A stretch of DNA of 64,000 nt from Algoriphagus halophilus (GCF_900129785.1 NZ_FSRC01000002.1:1054001-1118000); one strand, 5' to 3'. Positions 44,092 to 53,570 are shown, numbered from the stretch's first letter. The notes: generated by a model not told the origin, from the sequence alone. Numbers and translations: made by a program.

Positions 44092-45786
44092 ATGAAGAAT
44101 ATTGTGAGAAAATTTATAATAATCGGACTATTATTTTTTGTAATTGATGCCTCGATTGCACAGACTGTGCCTGTGGGAATGCCTGTCCTGGACCAATACC
44201 TTAGAAGAGCTCAATTATTAGGAAAGGTAGATTCAAGTTCATCTTTTATGATTCGTCCTCTCTATCCTGCAGAAGCTTTTGGGTTTGAAAATGGATTTGA
44301 TGTTGATAATTCCATTGTAGATTTAGATGCTTCTAAAATCCATAGATATTTTGGAAAAGATCAGAAGGGTAAGCTTTTAGTTATGCCTGCAACTTTGAAA
44401 GCACAGTATAATTCAACCTATGCTTTTGGGGTAAACGACGGAGCATTTATTCCTAATAGGGGATTCCAGACTATTTTGAGCCCAGGAGTGTATGCAGAGT
44501 ATGGAAATTGGAGCATCCAGTTACAGCCTGAAATATTATTGGCAGCTAATAAAGACTACAAAGGATTTCCAATAGAGCATCAGGCGACGATTTTATTTTA
44601 TTATGAATACATGAACCGCATTGATATGCCTGAAAGGTTTGGAAACTCAGGATACAATAAAGTTTATGGAGGCCAATCTAGTTTTAGATATAACTACCGA
44701 GAATTCTCGTTGGGAATTTCAACAGAAAACCTTTGGTGGGGTCCGGGAAGAAGAAATTCCTTATTACTTGGAAATAATGCTCCAGGATTTCTTCACTTTA
44801 CATTAAATACAAGAAAACCAGTTCAAACGAAAATAGGCTCATTTGAAGGGCAGTTTATTTCCGGGTTTTTAAAGTCGAGTGGATATTTGCCACCTCATTC
44901 GGATTACAATATTCAGGAAAACCCAGTTTATATTCCAAAACCTGAAGATAGCAACAGATACATTTCAGGGCTGGTAATTACCTATCAACCCAAATGGGTC
45001 CCAGGACTTTTTCTGGGCTATGGTTCAGTCAACCATATGTATCGAAAGGATGTGTCTACCTTGGGAGATGTATTACCCATATTTAACGGTAGAAAAGGAC
45101 CTGAAAATATATTGGACCCTATTAGAGATAAAAGGCAGCAATTTAGTTCTGGGTTTTTTAGATGGCTTAGCCCGGAAGGTCATTTTGAGTTTTATGGAGA
45201 ATATGGAACCAATGGCAATAGTAGAAGGATGGGTGATTTTATGATTGAACCCGAGTCTGGAAGAGCTTTCACTTTTGGTTTTTCACATTTGATGAGTCTG
45301 AAGAAGCCGGGTCATTATTTCCAGATCAGTTCTGAAATGACCCAAACCGGCCAAACAATCCGAGAAGATATCCGAAATTTAGAAACCTGGTATATCCATG
45401 ACCATGTGAGGGATGGATATACACATAATGGTCAAGTTTTAGGAGCTGGGAATGGCCCAGGTAGTAATGTGATTTTTGTGGAGTTGGCTTGGGTGAATAA
45501 TATGAATCGATTCGGACTTCAAATGGAGCGAGTTGTTTACAACAATGATTTTTATTACTATCGATACGAGGCCTCCAAAGACTGGAGAAACAAATATGTT
45601 GACTTAGTCCCTTCCCTTGTAGGAGACTGGAAAGTCGGTGATTTCCTAATTAGTGGAAAAATGCAGTATGTAAATACATTGAATTACAAATGGTATTTGG
45701 AGAATCAACCTGATCAATATTTTGTGCCAGGATATGATCGAAAGAATTTTGTGGCTCAAGTTGGTGTTTCATACCTATTCAGATAA
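44092..45786 (+). CDS. Capsule assembly Wzi-family outer-membrane protein
   Basis: A 564-aa protein from the ATG at 44092, with a signal peptide (FIIIGLLFFVIDASIAQ). It then has VPVGMPVLDQYLRRAQLLGK near the start, the barrel with FSLGISTENLWWGPGRRNSL (~residue 205) typical of Wzi-like barrels, and an aromatic C-terminus AQVGVSYLFR. E. coli Wzi is an outer-membrane lectin that anchors group 1 capsule. The upstream in-frame codons overlap the lipoprotein gene and lack a signal, so they are excluded. Forms an operon with the lipoprotein gene and probably slyD 10 nt downstream. Confidence 0.85.
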   Translation: MKNIVRKFIIIGLLFFVIDASIAQTVPVGMPVLDQYLRRAQLLGKVDSSSSFMIRPLYPAEAFGFENGFDVDNSIVDLDASKIHRYFGKDQKGKLLVMPATLKAQYNSTYAFGVNDGAFIPNRGFQTILSPGVYAEYGNWSIQLQPEILLAANKDYKGFPIEHQATILFYYEYMNRIDMPERFGNSGYNKVYGGQSSFRYNYREFSLGISTENLWWGPGRRNSLLLGNNAPGFLHFTLNTRKPVQTKIGSFEGQFISGFLKSSGYLPPHSDYNIQENPVYIPKPEDSNRYISGLVITYQPKWVPGLFLGYGSVNHMYRKDVSTLGDVLPIFNGRKGPENILDPIRDKRQQFSSGFFRWLSPEGHFEFYGEYGTNGNSRRMGDFMIEPESGRAFTFGFSHLMSLKKPGHYFQISSEMTQTGQTIREDIRNLETWYIHDHVRDGYTHNGQVLGAGNGPGSNVIFVELAWVNNMNRFGLQMERVVYNNDFYYYRYEASKDWRNKYVDLVPSLVGDWKVGDFLISGKMQYVNTLNYKWYLENQPDQYFVPGYDRKNFVAQVGVSYLFR

Positions 45787-45796
45787 AGTATAAATC

Positions 45797-46312
45797 ATGG
45801 TTGTTGAAAAAAATAAAGTCGTTGGGATTGCCTATCAACTCAAGGTAGATGATGGTGAATCCGGAATGGTAGATTTTGAGCATGTGCCAGAAAATCAACC
45901 TTTCCTTTTCCTATTTGGTGCAGGTGCTGTTTTTCCAAAATTTGAAGAAGCCTTAGCCGGGAAGTCGGTGGGAGATGAGTTTTCTGTTTTCATCGATTTT
46001 GAAAATGCCTATGGAGATTACTACGAAGAACGAAAAACGATCATCCCTAAGGCAAATTTCAAAAAGGATGGAAAGAAGCAAAATGAAATGCTAAAAGTAG
46101 GAGCGGTGATTCCTATGCAGGATGATAAGGGGAATCAGATCAAGGGTGAAATTACCAAGATCGATTACATGGGAGTTCATATGGATTTTAACCCTCCTTT
46201 GGCAGCACATGATTTACAATTTGATGGGAAGATCATTTCTATTCGGGATGCTCAACCGGAAGAAATCGATCACGGCCATGTTCATGGACCTGATGGACAT
46301 CACCATCACTAA
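45797..46312 (+). CDS. SlyD-type FKBP peptidyl-prolyl isomerase
   Basis: A 171-aa protein. The FKBP domain starts KVVGIAYQLKVDDGESG; the LFLFGAGAVFPKFEEALAGK segment covers the active site, and an insert-in-flap domain (~residues 70-120) gives SlyD its chaperone activity. The C-terminus is His-rich (DHGHVHGPDGHHHH), a probable nickel or zinc binding tail as in E. coli SlyD. It follows the Wzi-like gene by 10 nt, so it may be expressed with it. Cytoplasmic, with no signal. Confidence 0.9.
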   Translation: MVVEKNKVVGIAYQLKVDDGESGMVDFEHVPENQPFLFLFGAGAVFPKFEEALAGKSVGDEFSVFIDFENAYGDYYEERKTIIPKANFKKDGKKQNEMLKVGAVIPMQDDKGNQIKGEITKIDYMGVHMDFNPPLAAHDLQFDGKIISIRDAQPEEIDHGHVHGPDGHHHH

Positions 46313-46332
46313 TTGATGTAAAACTTACCAAA

Positions 46333-46363
46333 ACAAAAGCCCCATCCAATGATGAGGCTTTGT
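46333..46363. terminator. Probable terminator between convergent genes
   Basis: AAAGCC...GGCTTT with an inner CATC/GATG pairing (46335-46361) forms an imperfect hairpin with A-rich and T-rich flanks on either side. No long T run, so moderate support. Confidence 0.5.
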
Positions 46364-46390
46364 TGCTTTATGGGTATTGATTAAAATCTT

Positions 46391-47215
46391 TTACTTGATG
46401 TCGTAACCATAAACCTTATAAGCTTGTTCTTTAGCTAGATCCTGAAGGTTTTTAATACGCTCTGAGTTATATAAAACAAGTGCTTTACTTAGCTGTTTGG
46501 ATGCTAATCCAAAGGATCGCTCATTGAAATGTGTAATGGCATCATTGTAATATTGTAGACCTGCGAGCTCGGTCAGAGTTACTTTTCTAAAAATAGCATG
46601 ATCATCTAGGCTAAGTTCAGGATCTCCCAAGCGCTCTGTTAAAGAAGCCAATTGGGCAAATTCTACAGGTTGGTAACTTTCCAAATAAGCTCTCACCTCG
46701 GAAGGGCTTGAGATCATACCTCCAATCGCTAAGGTACTTTCTAAAATGATTGTTTTATCATTGATGTCTACCAAGATAAATACATGGTAATCTGTTTCAA
46801 TGATTTCATAATTGTAATTGTATCGGTCCAAAAGCATCCCTAACGTTGCTGAACCACTAACACAATCAAAATTACCTTCTTCCAGCATGTCGTTGAATGT
46901 AGAATGCTGAACATAGTTTTTAAGAAGGGTCTGATGTGATTTCTGAAAAATAGATCTTAGGAAATTATAATCATTTTTGGTTTTCGATCTTTTATGATCC
47001 AATTCTTGGATTAACTCTTCCCATTTTTGGTATTGAATGTCCTTGGCATGTACCGCTGTAAAAAGCATGAGGGGATTTTCTTGTTCTTTTTGCCAAATGG
47101 CCTTCTCTGCCTGAGTTTCAAAAAATAATTCTTCCTCAGGACGTAGATTTCCCTGGGCTAAAATGACGCCATAAAGCCCAATAAATGCCAAGTATGTGAG
47201 GATCATATGTTTCAT
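46391..47215 (-). CDS. Exported protein with transglutaminase-like Cys-His-Glu arrangement (274 aa)
   Basis: A signal peptide (MKHMILTYLAFIGLYGVILA) precedes a helical region (~30-110). A core follows with GNFDCVSGSATLGMLLDRYN (Cys118), EIIETDYHVFILVDIN (His144) and KTIILEST (Glu159). The spacing and pattern fit papain/transglutaminase-like folds, where the Cys sits at the start of a helix and the His and acid on following strands. A helical C-terminal domain with a TPR-like ALVLYNSERIKNLQDLAKEQ follows. Enzyme activity is inferred from this layout only. 162 nt separate it from rlmH upstream. Confidence 0.6.
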   Translation of the reverse strand: MKHMILTYLAFIGLYGVILAQGNLRPEEELFFETQAEKAIWQKEQENPLMLFTAVHAKDIQYQKWEELIQELDHKRSKTKNDYNFLRSIFQKSHQTLLKNYVQHSTFNDMLEEGNFDCVSGSATLGMLLDRYNYNYEIIETDYHVFILVDINDKTIILESTLAIGGMISSPSEVRAYLESYQPVEFAQLASLTERLGDPELSLDDHAIFRKVTLTELAGLQYYNDAITHFNERSFGLASKQLSKALVLYNSERIKNLQDLAKEQAYKVYGYDIK

Positions 47216-47377
47216 TTTACATGAAGCCTATGTTAATCAGATAATGTAAAGTTAACAATTTGGTAACATTAGCAAATAAAAAAGCTAAAAACTTAACATT
47301 GAGGTAAAAATATAAACCAGTTGGGCCAGCCTTTTTCCTAGCTAGCTTATCATTACTGTATGAAGGTTCAGATTTCC

Positions 47378-47851
47378 TTACTCGTGATGGTAAGGCTCGT
47401 TTCTCAGGATAGTAAACCCGCGATACAACTGCTCTATAAAAAATGGACGAATCATCTGATGTGAAAAAGTCATTTTTGAAATGGAGATTTTTCCATTCGC
47501 TCTTGAATAAACAGCATCTGAGAAGCCGTATGGCCCTCCTATTACAAAAATAAGCTGTTTGAGCCCCCCATTCATTTTCTTTTGTAGGTAAGCCGAAAAA
47601 TCCATGGAGCTATAGCTTTTTCCTCGTTCGTCTAATAAAATTAATTCATCGGAGTTCGCTAATTTCTTCAAAATCAACTCCCCTTCTTTTTCTTTCTGGA
47701 GAGATTCTGACAAGGATTTTGTGTTCTTTAGGTCGGGAATTACCTCAAATTCAAATTTGATGTAAAAATTTAGGCGTTTGGAATACTCCTCAATTAATGA
47801 ATTGATGGAATGATTATCTGTTTTACCTATAGCGATCAATTTGATTTGCAT
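47378..47851 (-). CDS. rlmH: 23S rRNA (pseudouridine1915-N3)-methyltransferase
   Basis: A 157-aa SPOUT-class enzyme from the ATG at 47851 (MQIKLIAIGKTDNH). Characteristic stretches are ELILLDERGKSYSSMDFSAY, the knot region LIFVIGGPYGFSDAVYSRAN, and the C-terminal ISKMTFSHQMIRPFFIEQLY followed by NEPYHHE. It methylates pseudouridine 1915 in helix 69 of 23S rRNA. Length and motifs match the family fully. Gene is isolated on the minus strand. Confidence 0.95.
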   Translation of the reverse strand: MQIKLIAIGKTDNHSINSLIEEYSKRLNFYIKFEFEVIPDLKNTKSLSESLQKEKEGELILKKLANSDELILLDERGKSYSSMDFSAYLQKKMNGGLKQLIFVIGGPYGFSDAVYSRANGKISISKMTFSHQMIRPFFIEQLYRGFTILRNEPYHHE

Positions 47852-48004
47852 ACTCAAATATCTAAAAATTCTTAAATGAAGCCTTTCCTTTTTTTGGGAT
47901 CAGGGAAAATAGATTTATCGTATTGTTTTAAAAATCTGATAAACAATTGTTTAATACACGTGTTACTAGCTTGTAAACTAAAATAACTATTACCAAAAAA
48001 AATT

Positions 48005-48511
48005 ATGAAAAAGTTAGTAGCAGCAGTTACACTGACGATGTTAGTAGTAGCTTCCTCATTTACCCCAAAATTTAATTCAATTCATGAGACCAAAGTGGAG
48101 GCAGATATTGTAGATCTAGCCGTGTCCCAGGATTTCTTAAGTACTTTAGTCGCAGCTGTAAAAGCCGGAGACTTAGTAGATGTTTTGAAAGGTGACGGTC
48201 CTTTTACTGTATTTGCTCCAACAAATGAAGCATTTGCTCAACTTCCAGCTGGCACAGTAGAAAGTTTATTAAAGCCAGAAAACAAAGAGAAGTTAGTAAA
48301 GATTCTTACCTATCATGTAGTACCTGGAAAAGTATTATCCTCTGATTTGAAAAATGGTCAGATGGCCAAAACTGTAGAAGGAAGCTCCGTAAAAGTTACT
48401 TTGAAAGATGGTAAGGCAATGATTAATGATGCTACTGTTGTTAATGCCGATATCATGGCAGATAACGGAGTAGTTCATGTGATCGACAAAGTGATTTTAC
48501 CATCGATGTAA
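48005..48511 (+). CDS. Secreted fasciclin-domain protein
   Basis: A 168-aa protein with a signal peptide ([20 protein letters not shown]) and a single FAS1 domain. Landmarks are [40 protein letters not shown] (H1 motif) and [19 protein letters not shown], ending [20 protein letters not shown] (H2 motif). Such small FAS1 proteins are exported and may take part in adhesion. A compact terminator follows at 48535. Confidence 0.93.
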   Translation: MKKLVAAVTLTMLVVASSFTPKFNSIHETKVEADIVDLAVSQDFLSTLVAAVKAGDLVDVLKGDGPFTVFAPTNEAFAQLPAGTVESLLKPENKEKLVKILTYHVVPGKVLSSDLKNGQMAKTVEGSSVKVTLKDGKAMINDATVVNADIMADNGVVHVIDKVILPSM

Positions 48512-48534
48512 TTTTTAAATCATTGAACCTATTC

Positions 48535-48560
48535 AGCCCGTCCTTTGGATGGGCTTTTTT
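48535..48560 (+). terminator. Intrinsic terminator
   Basis: AGCCCGTCC / GGATGGGCT stem (48535-48543, 48547-48555) with one G-T pair, 3-nt loop and six T. Confidence 0.9.
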
Positions 48561-48612
48561 ATTGATGGTGGTTTTTTAACTTTAGAATACTTTTCATTTA
48601 AACCGCCTTGTA

Positions 48613-51600
48613 ATGAGAAACATATTCTTGTCTCTACTGCTATTAGTAGGATTTACTACAGTTACTGCCCAACAATTAAAATCACCATATTTTACATTTT
48701 CCCCTACATTGACTCCTGACGGAGAAACAATCATTTTCAGCTATGAGGGAGATCTATGGAAGGTTTCCATCAATGGTGGACAAGCCTATCGGATGACCGC
48801 CATGGAAGGAGAAGAGACTAGACCATCTGTTTCTCCAGATGGAAAATGGCTTGCCTTCTCTGCGGAACAATTTGGGAATATGGATGTGTTCATCATGCCT
48901 TTGGAAGGTGGGGAAATCCAGCAATTGACCTATCATGAAGCGACTGATGAAGTAGAAGCCTGGAGTTGGGATAGTCAAACGATTTATTTCACTTCCAATA
49001 GATACAATCGATATACTGCTTTTGAAATCAATATAGCAGGGTCCACTCCAAAACGATTATTTCCGAATTATTTCAATACGGTCCATAATACGGTCGTAAG
49101 CCCTGTCACCGGGGAGATTTTTTTCAATGAAAGTTGGGAAAGCAAAAACTTTGCACATAGAAAGCGATACAAGGGTGAGTATAATCCTGATATTAAATCC
49201 TATAACCCTAAGACCAAGGCTTATCAACAATACACAGATTATGAAGGAAAGGATTTTGGAGCAAGTATAGATCAGGATGGGAACGTGTATTTCATATCTG
49301 ATGAGGCCAATGGAGAATACAATTTGTATACATTTAAAGAGTCCCAAAAAACTCAATTAACCGATTTTCCAACTTCTATCATGTGGCCAAAAGTCAGTGC
49401 CAATGGTGAAAAAATAGTATTCCAAAAGGATTACCAACTATTTCTTTATGATGTGGCATCCGGGGAAACTACTCAGCCAGAATTCACACTATTTCAGAAT
49501 CAGACTTTAGGGAAAGAAATTTCTAGGGAAGTAGGGGGCAATGTGAGTTATTTTGATGTTTCTCCAGATGGAGAAAAAATGGCATTTGTATCCAGAGGAG
49601 TATTATTTATTTCTGACATCAAAGGGAAATTTGTCAAGAGAATTCCCACTCACCCTAAAGAGGCTGTAGAAGAGGTAAAGTGGATGTCAGATAATAAGAC
49701 GCTTATTTATTCTCGTACCGTAAAGGGATATCATAATTGGTTTACGATTTCTGCAGAAAACCCAACTTCAGAAAAGCAACTGACCAATGATCAGGATAAG
49801 AACAGAAATCTTTCTTTAAGCGGAGACAGAAGTTTTGGGGTATATGTGAGCGGTAGAAATGAAGTGAGAGAAATTGACATGAATACGTTGGAAAGTAAAG
49901 TCTTGGTGGAAGATGAACTTTGGGGGCTTTATACCCCTAATCCATATTACTCTCCAGATGACCAATATATCGTGTATTCACCCATCAGGAATTTTGAGAG
50001 GGAGGTCATGATCTATCATCGTCCTTCTAAAAAAACCATCAATCTCACGAAAACCTTGGTGACTGAAACAAATCCAGTTTGGTCTCCTGATGGGAAATAT
50101 ATCTACTTTACAACAGATAGAACACAGCCCAGCTATCCCTATGGTACCACCGAGGCGCACCTTTATCGAATGAAGTTGGAGAAGTTTGCGGATCTATTTA
50201 AATCAGATGAAGTAGAAAAGTTATTTGCTGAAAAGGAGGAAGGAGATAAGGAAGAGAAAAAGGTGGAAGTCAAAATATCAGAGGGAGATTTTATGGATAG
50301 ACTGGAAAGAATAGGTCCGAGTTTTGGACAGCAATCTTCTCCTTATGTTATCCAAAAGAATGGTAAGACCACCGTTTTCTATATTTCCAATCATGACGAA
50401 GGAAATCCAAAAATGTGGAAAACTACCCTGGAAGATTTCGAAAATCCCAAAACCGAGAAGGTAAGTGATCAGCGAATGGGTGGTTTCCAGATGGTAAAAA
50501 ATAAAGACAAACTATACCTTTTGGCTGGTGGAAAAGTAAACACCTTAGATGGGAATAGTAATAAAATAGAAGAAATTAAAATCAATGAATCCTTTTCTAA
50601 AAACCTCCGAGATGAATTTGAACAGATGTATTTTGAAGCCTGGGCAGGTATGGAGCAAAACTTCTATGATGGGGATTTCCATGGTGAAAACTGGCAAGAA
50701 TTAAGAGACCGATATGCTCAATTTCTGCCTTATGTGCGTAGTAGAGCCAATTTGTCCTTGATTTTCAATGAAATGTTGGGTGAATTAAACACCTCTCATT
50801 TTGGCTTTAACTCTAGTGGAAAAGAGGAAGATATTTATTTAGGTACTCGATCCATGGAAACTGGAATCGTCTTTAATAACGAGTCTCCTTACACTGTGGA
50901 TAAAGTAATCGCTGATAGTCCACTTGATCTTGATCCTATTCCTGTTTTACCAGGTGACGAGCTGGTTTCTGTGAATGGTGTAAATGTGGATAAGTCACTA
51001 AATCGGGATTCCTATTTTGTAGCACCAACGATGAGTCCAGAGTTGGAATTGATCTTTCAAAGAGGAGGAGAAGAAGTGAAAGTAAAGGTTCGACCGGTTT
51101 CCTATAACGCCATGAAAACATGGTTGTACGATGAATGGATGGATGCTAATGAAGCCTATGTAGATGAGAAAACCGGGGATAGAATTTCATATGTACACAT
51201 GAAAAACATGGGTGGAGGAGAGCTCCAGCATTTCCTCGAATACATGGTTTCCAATAAAGGAAATAGAGATGGGTTGATCTTGGACCTTCGGTACAATACC
51301 GGTGGAAATGTCCATGATCCTGTACTTCAATTCCTAAGTCAAAGAAGTTATTTGAAGTGGAAATATAGAGACGGGGCTTTAACCAATCAGCCTAATTTCT
51401 CTCCTTCGGATAAGCCAATCGTGTTATTAATAAATGAACAATCACTTTCCGATGCGGAGATGACCGCTCAAGGTTTCAAGGAGCTTGGGCTGGGAACAAT
51501 TGTTGGAACGGAAACCTATCGTTGGATAATTTTCACTTCTGGACAAGGTTTGGTGGATGGCTCTTTTTACAGACTCCCTTCATGGGGTTGTTACACCCTC

Positions 51601-51732
51601 GATGGTCGAAATTTAGAGAAGGAGGGAGTCGACCCAGATATTAGGATGGATGAAAATTTTGTTGATCGATTAGAGGGAAATCAAAAACAGCTAGATAAAG
51701 CGATCGAATTGATTTTGGAAAAACTGAAATAA
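48613..51732 (+). CDS. Tricorn-protease-like S41 peptidase with N-terminal beta-propellers
   Basis: A 1039-aa exported protein (signal FLSLLLLVGFTTVTAQQ). Residues ~25-560 are PD40/WD-like propeller repeats (SPTLTPDGETIIFSYEGDLW, RPSVSPDGKWLAFSAE, ISVSPDG-type units such as YFDVSPDGEKMAFVSRG). A helical C1 domain and a PDZ-like segment (VLPGDELVSVNGVNVDKSL, ~775) follow. The C-terminal S41 domain has DGLILDLRYNTGGNVHDPV and the nucleophile region NEQSLSDAEMTAQGF. This is the order of archaeal tricorn protease and its bacterial periplasmic homologues, which degrade peptides. A 60-aa acidic/basic linker near 545 is unusual but within family variation. Confidence 0.92.
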   Translation: MRNIFLSLLLLVGFTTVTAQQLKSPYFTFSPTLTPDGETIIFSYEGDLWKVSINGGQAYRMTAMEGEETRPSVSPDGKWLAFSAEQFGNMDVFIMPLEGGEIQQLTYHEATDEVEAWSWDSQTIYFTSNRYNRYTAFEINIAGSTPKRLFPNYFNTVHNTVVSPVTGEIFFNESWESKNFAHRKRYKGEYNPDIKSYNPKTKAYQQYTDYEGKDFGASIDQDGNVYFISDEANGEYNLYTFKESQKTQLTDFPTSIMWPKVSANGEKIVFQKDYQLFLYDVASGETTQPEFTLFQNQTLGKEISREVGGNVSYFDVSPDGEKMAFVSRGVLFISDIKGKFVKRIPTHPKEAVEEVKWMSDNKTLIYSRTVKGYHNWFTISAENPTSEKQLTNDQDKNRNLSLSGDRSFGVYVSGRNEVREIDMNTLESKVLVEDELWGLYTPNPYYSPDDQYIVYSPIRNFEREVMIYHRPSKKTINLTKTLVTETNPVWSPDGKYIYFTTDRTQPSYPYGTTEAHLYRMKLEKFADLFKSDEVEKLFAEKEEGDKEEKKVEVKISEGDFMDRLERIGPSFGQQSSPYVIQKNGKTTVFYISNHDEGNPKMWKTTLEDFENPKTEKVSDQRMGGFQMVKNKDKLYLLAGGKVNTLDGNSNKIEEIKINESFSKNLRDEFEQMYFEAWAGMEQNFYDGDFHGENWQELRDRYAQFLPYVRSRANLSLIFNEMLGELNTSHFGFNSSGKEEDIYLGTRSMETGIVFNNESPYTVDKVIADSPLDLDPIPVLPGDELVSVNGVNVDKSLNRDSYFVAPTMSPELELIFQRGGEEVKVKVRPVSYNAMKTWLYDEWMDANEAYVDEKTGDRISYVHMKNMGGGELQHFLEYMVSNKGNRDGLILDLRYNTGGNVHDPVLQFLSQRSYLKWKYRDGALTNQPNFSPSDKPIVLLINEQSLSDAEMTAQGFKELGLGTIVGTETYRWIIFTSGQGLVDGSFYRLPSWGCYTLDGRNLEKEGVDPDIRMDENFVDRLEGNQKQLDKAIELILEKLK

Positions 51733-51783
51733 GTCAACAATCGTTGCGATTCAAGATAAACTACCGTATTAAAAAAACACTTG

Positions 51784-52218
51784 ATGAATAGGTTTATACG
51801 GATTCAGCTTGTATTGCTTCTTTGGCTGTCGTTTTTCTCCTGTTCTGATCCTGATGAAGGCCCTCAACTTGTATGGGATGATTCAAAAGTATTGGTTGAT
51901 CAAAAGGCTTTTGATTCAGCCATAACTGATGATCTGAAAATTAACTCTTTGGATTTGAAAGGGGATTTCTTAACCATTAATATCAGTGCCGGTGGCTGTA
52001 ATGGAGAATCTTGGGAAATCAGACTAATTGATTCAGGAGAGGTGTTGGAATCGGACCCTCCTCAACGAAACTTGGTTTTATTCTTTTAGAATGAGGAATT
52101 ATGCGAGGCTTACATCACCAAAGAAGTGACAATCCATATTGCTGATTTAAAAGTGGAAGGAGATCAAGTGGTATTGAACCTTAGGAATACAGGAGATCAG
52201 ATTTTATACGAGTACTAA
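51784..52218 (+). pseudogene. Lipoprotein gene interrupted by one in-frame TAG
   Basis: The first part (51784-52089) encodes a lipoprotein signal (LVLLLWLSFFSC), then SGGCN-like SAGGCNGESWEIRLIDSG, and stops at TAG 52087-52089. The same frame continues without a break for 42 more codons (52090-52218, from NEELCEAYITKEVTIHIADL to DQILYEY and TAA). The downstream part has coding-like composition and completes a ~144-aa exported protein, so a single substitution of a sense codon to TAG is likely. Either the gene is a recent pseudogene, there is a sequencing error, or TAG is read through. A terminator follows the second part, not the first. Confidence 0.65.
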
Positions 52219-52227
52219 TAAAAAATA

Positions 52228-52256
52228 AAAGCCTCCTAATCAGGAGGCTTTGTTAT
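52228..52256. terminator. Terminator between convergent genes
   Basis: Perfect 10-bp stem AAAGCCTCCT / AGGAGGCTTT (52228-52237, 52242-52251) with a 4-nt loop, flanked by A-rich and T-rich stretches. It can serve the interrupted lipoprotein gene (plus) and the YcxB-like gene (minus). Confidence 0.8.
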
Positions 52257-52272
52257 TAAAATGGTCTGATTC

Positions 52273-52746
52273 TTATTTGATCAGTTCTTTTCTTTTCAGA
52301 ATAGTTTCCATGAATTTTCGCTCATTATCCGAATTGAAAATTCTAAATGGAAGATGGATAAATTGTGCCTTTGATAGGTATAGTACATACGCATCTTTTT
52401 TCACTTCAGCCTTTTTGATCATATTCCATTGCACTGGCATTCCTTGGCGGGTATTGATTTTCATCAAGATTTGTCTACTGTCAATTTCATAGGCCATTTT
52501 CTCAAAGATGGTTTTGTTTTGCTCCATCTGAGTTACTCCCGTAAACTGGATTGCCCAAAATAAAACATACAAGCCATAGGCGATTAAGGCTCCGATAATC
52601 CACCAAATGGAAGGAATCCAGAAATAGCCACACATAATGGCTACGGCGATTAGGATTACCCACCATTGCTCTTTCAGAATGCTAGCCAATCCCATTTTAA
52701 TATAAGTTCCTGTTTCCAGTTGGTATTTTTTCGTCTTTACTATCAT
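52273..52746 (-). CDS. YcxB-like membrane protein
   Basis: A 157-aa protein from the ATG at 52746. An N-terminal cytoplasmic stretch with KTKKYQLETGTYIKMGLA is followed by two adjacent transmembrane helices (~25-65, WWVILIAVAIMCGYFWIPSI and WWIIGALIAYGLYVLFWAI). A soluble PH-like C-terminal part has AYEIDSRQILMKINTRQG, VQWNMIKKAEVKKDAYVLYL and AQFIHLPFRIFNS. This matches the YcxB-like domain family, of unknown function. Standing alone. Confidence 0.75.
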   Translation of the reverse strand: MIVKTKKYQLETGTYIKMGLASILKEQWWVILIAVAIMCGYFWIPSIWWIIGALIAYGLYVLFWAIQFTGVTQMEQNKTIFEKMAYEIDSRQILMKINTRQGMPVQWNMIKKAEVKKDAYVLYLSKAQFIHLPFRIFNSDNERKFMETILKRKELIK

Positions 52747-52893
52747 CACTTTTATTTTCAGTGCGCAAATATCCTAGTATCTGAGGGATTAAACAAGTCG
52801 ATTAAAATCATAAAATCATGATTTCTAGAAACAATTTGCAAAAGGCATTGATTTAAAATATGTATTGGATTATCTTATATAAAATTTTTAGCC

Positions 52894-53121
52894 ATGAGTA
52901 GTTTAGTAATAGATCTGGTGCTCTGCGGGTTGGCGTATGTGATTTTAATATATTTCGTAGCCACCCTGACTCGTAACTCTCTGAAAAAGCGAGACAGTAA
53001 CGGAGATGATGGAGATGGAGGTGTGGAAGATATGACCCCACCAAAGATTGATTTACCCCCTGGTGTAATCTGGCCATCTGATGTGCCTAGAGGATCCAGG
53101 ACGGAGCCGGTGGAGTTTTAA
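52894..53121 (+). CDS. Small single-pass membrane protein (75 aa)
   Basis: One N-terminal transmembrane helix (VIDLVLCGLAYVILIYFVAT) is followed by a basic patch (RNSLKKRDS), an acidic glycine-rich linker (NGDDGDGGVEDM) and a proline-rich tail (PPKIDLPPGVIWPSDVPRG). There is no signal cleavage site. The proline-rich, weakly charged C-terminus would face the cytoplasm. Function unknown. Its TAA overlaps the stop of the Fur-family gene in a shared TTAA. Confidence 0.6.
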   Translation: MSSLVIDLVLCGLAYVILIYFVATLTRNSLKKRDSNGDDGDGGVEDMTPPKIDLPPGVIWPSDVPRGSRTEPVEF

Positions 53122-53528
53122 TGGCATTTATCGCAGATTCCCTGCACCAATAAACTCATTTCTTTTTTTTGAAATCCATTTGGGAGTTTGATAGTAGGCA
53201 ATGTAATTGATTCCAAGCAAGTAGTCTCCCCGCATTTTTCACATTTGAAATGCACATGTTCATGGCTATGTTCTTCATGCTCTTCATGTGAACAAAGTGC
53301 ATATTTAGCCCCCCCACTATCGTCCAAAACCTTGTGGATCACATCTTTGTCAACAAATGTTTTTAAGGTTCTGTAGATCGTAACCCGGTCAAATTGATTG
53401 TCTAAGCTATCTTCTAAATCTGCATGCGCCAACGCCACCTGCTTTTCAAGGAATTCTCGTATGATTTCCAATCTGCAGTCGGTAATTCGCAACTTGTGAC
53501 TTTGTAATATGGAATGTGGGTTGGACAT
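53118..53528 (-). CDS. Fur-family metal-responsive transcriptional regulator
   Basis: A 136-aa protein from the ATG at 53528 (MSNPHSILQSHKLRITDCRL). The winged helix has HADLEDSLDNQFDRVTIYRT and LKTFVDKDVIHKV. The metal-binding half has a His/Glu-rich stretch (CSHEEHEEHSHEHVHFKC) and two CxxC pairs, CEKC and CDKC, for structural zinc. Fur, Zur and PerR subtypes cannot be told apart with certainty; the dense His cluster and short length are compatible with Zur. Its target genes are not evident nearby. Confidence 0.88.
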   Translation of the reverse strand: MSNPHSILQSHKLRITDCRLEIIREFLEKQVALAHADLEDSLDNQFDRVTIYRTLKTFVDKDVIHKVLDDSGGAKYALCSHEEHEEHSHEHVHFKCEKCGETTCLESITLPTIKLPNGFQKKEMSLLVQGICDKCH

Positions 53529-53570
53529 ATCTATTCTTGACAACGCTAAATTACTAGAAAAATTTGCCTT

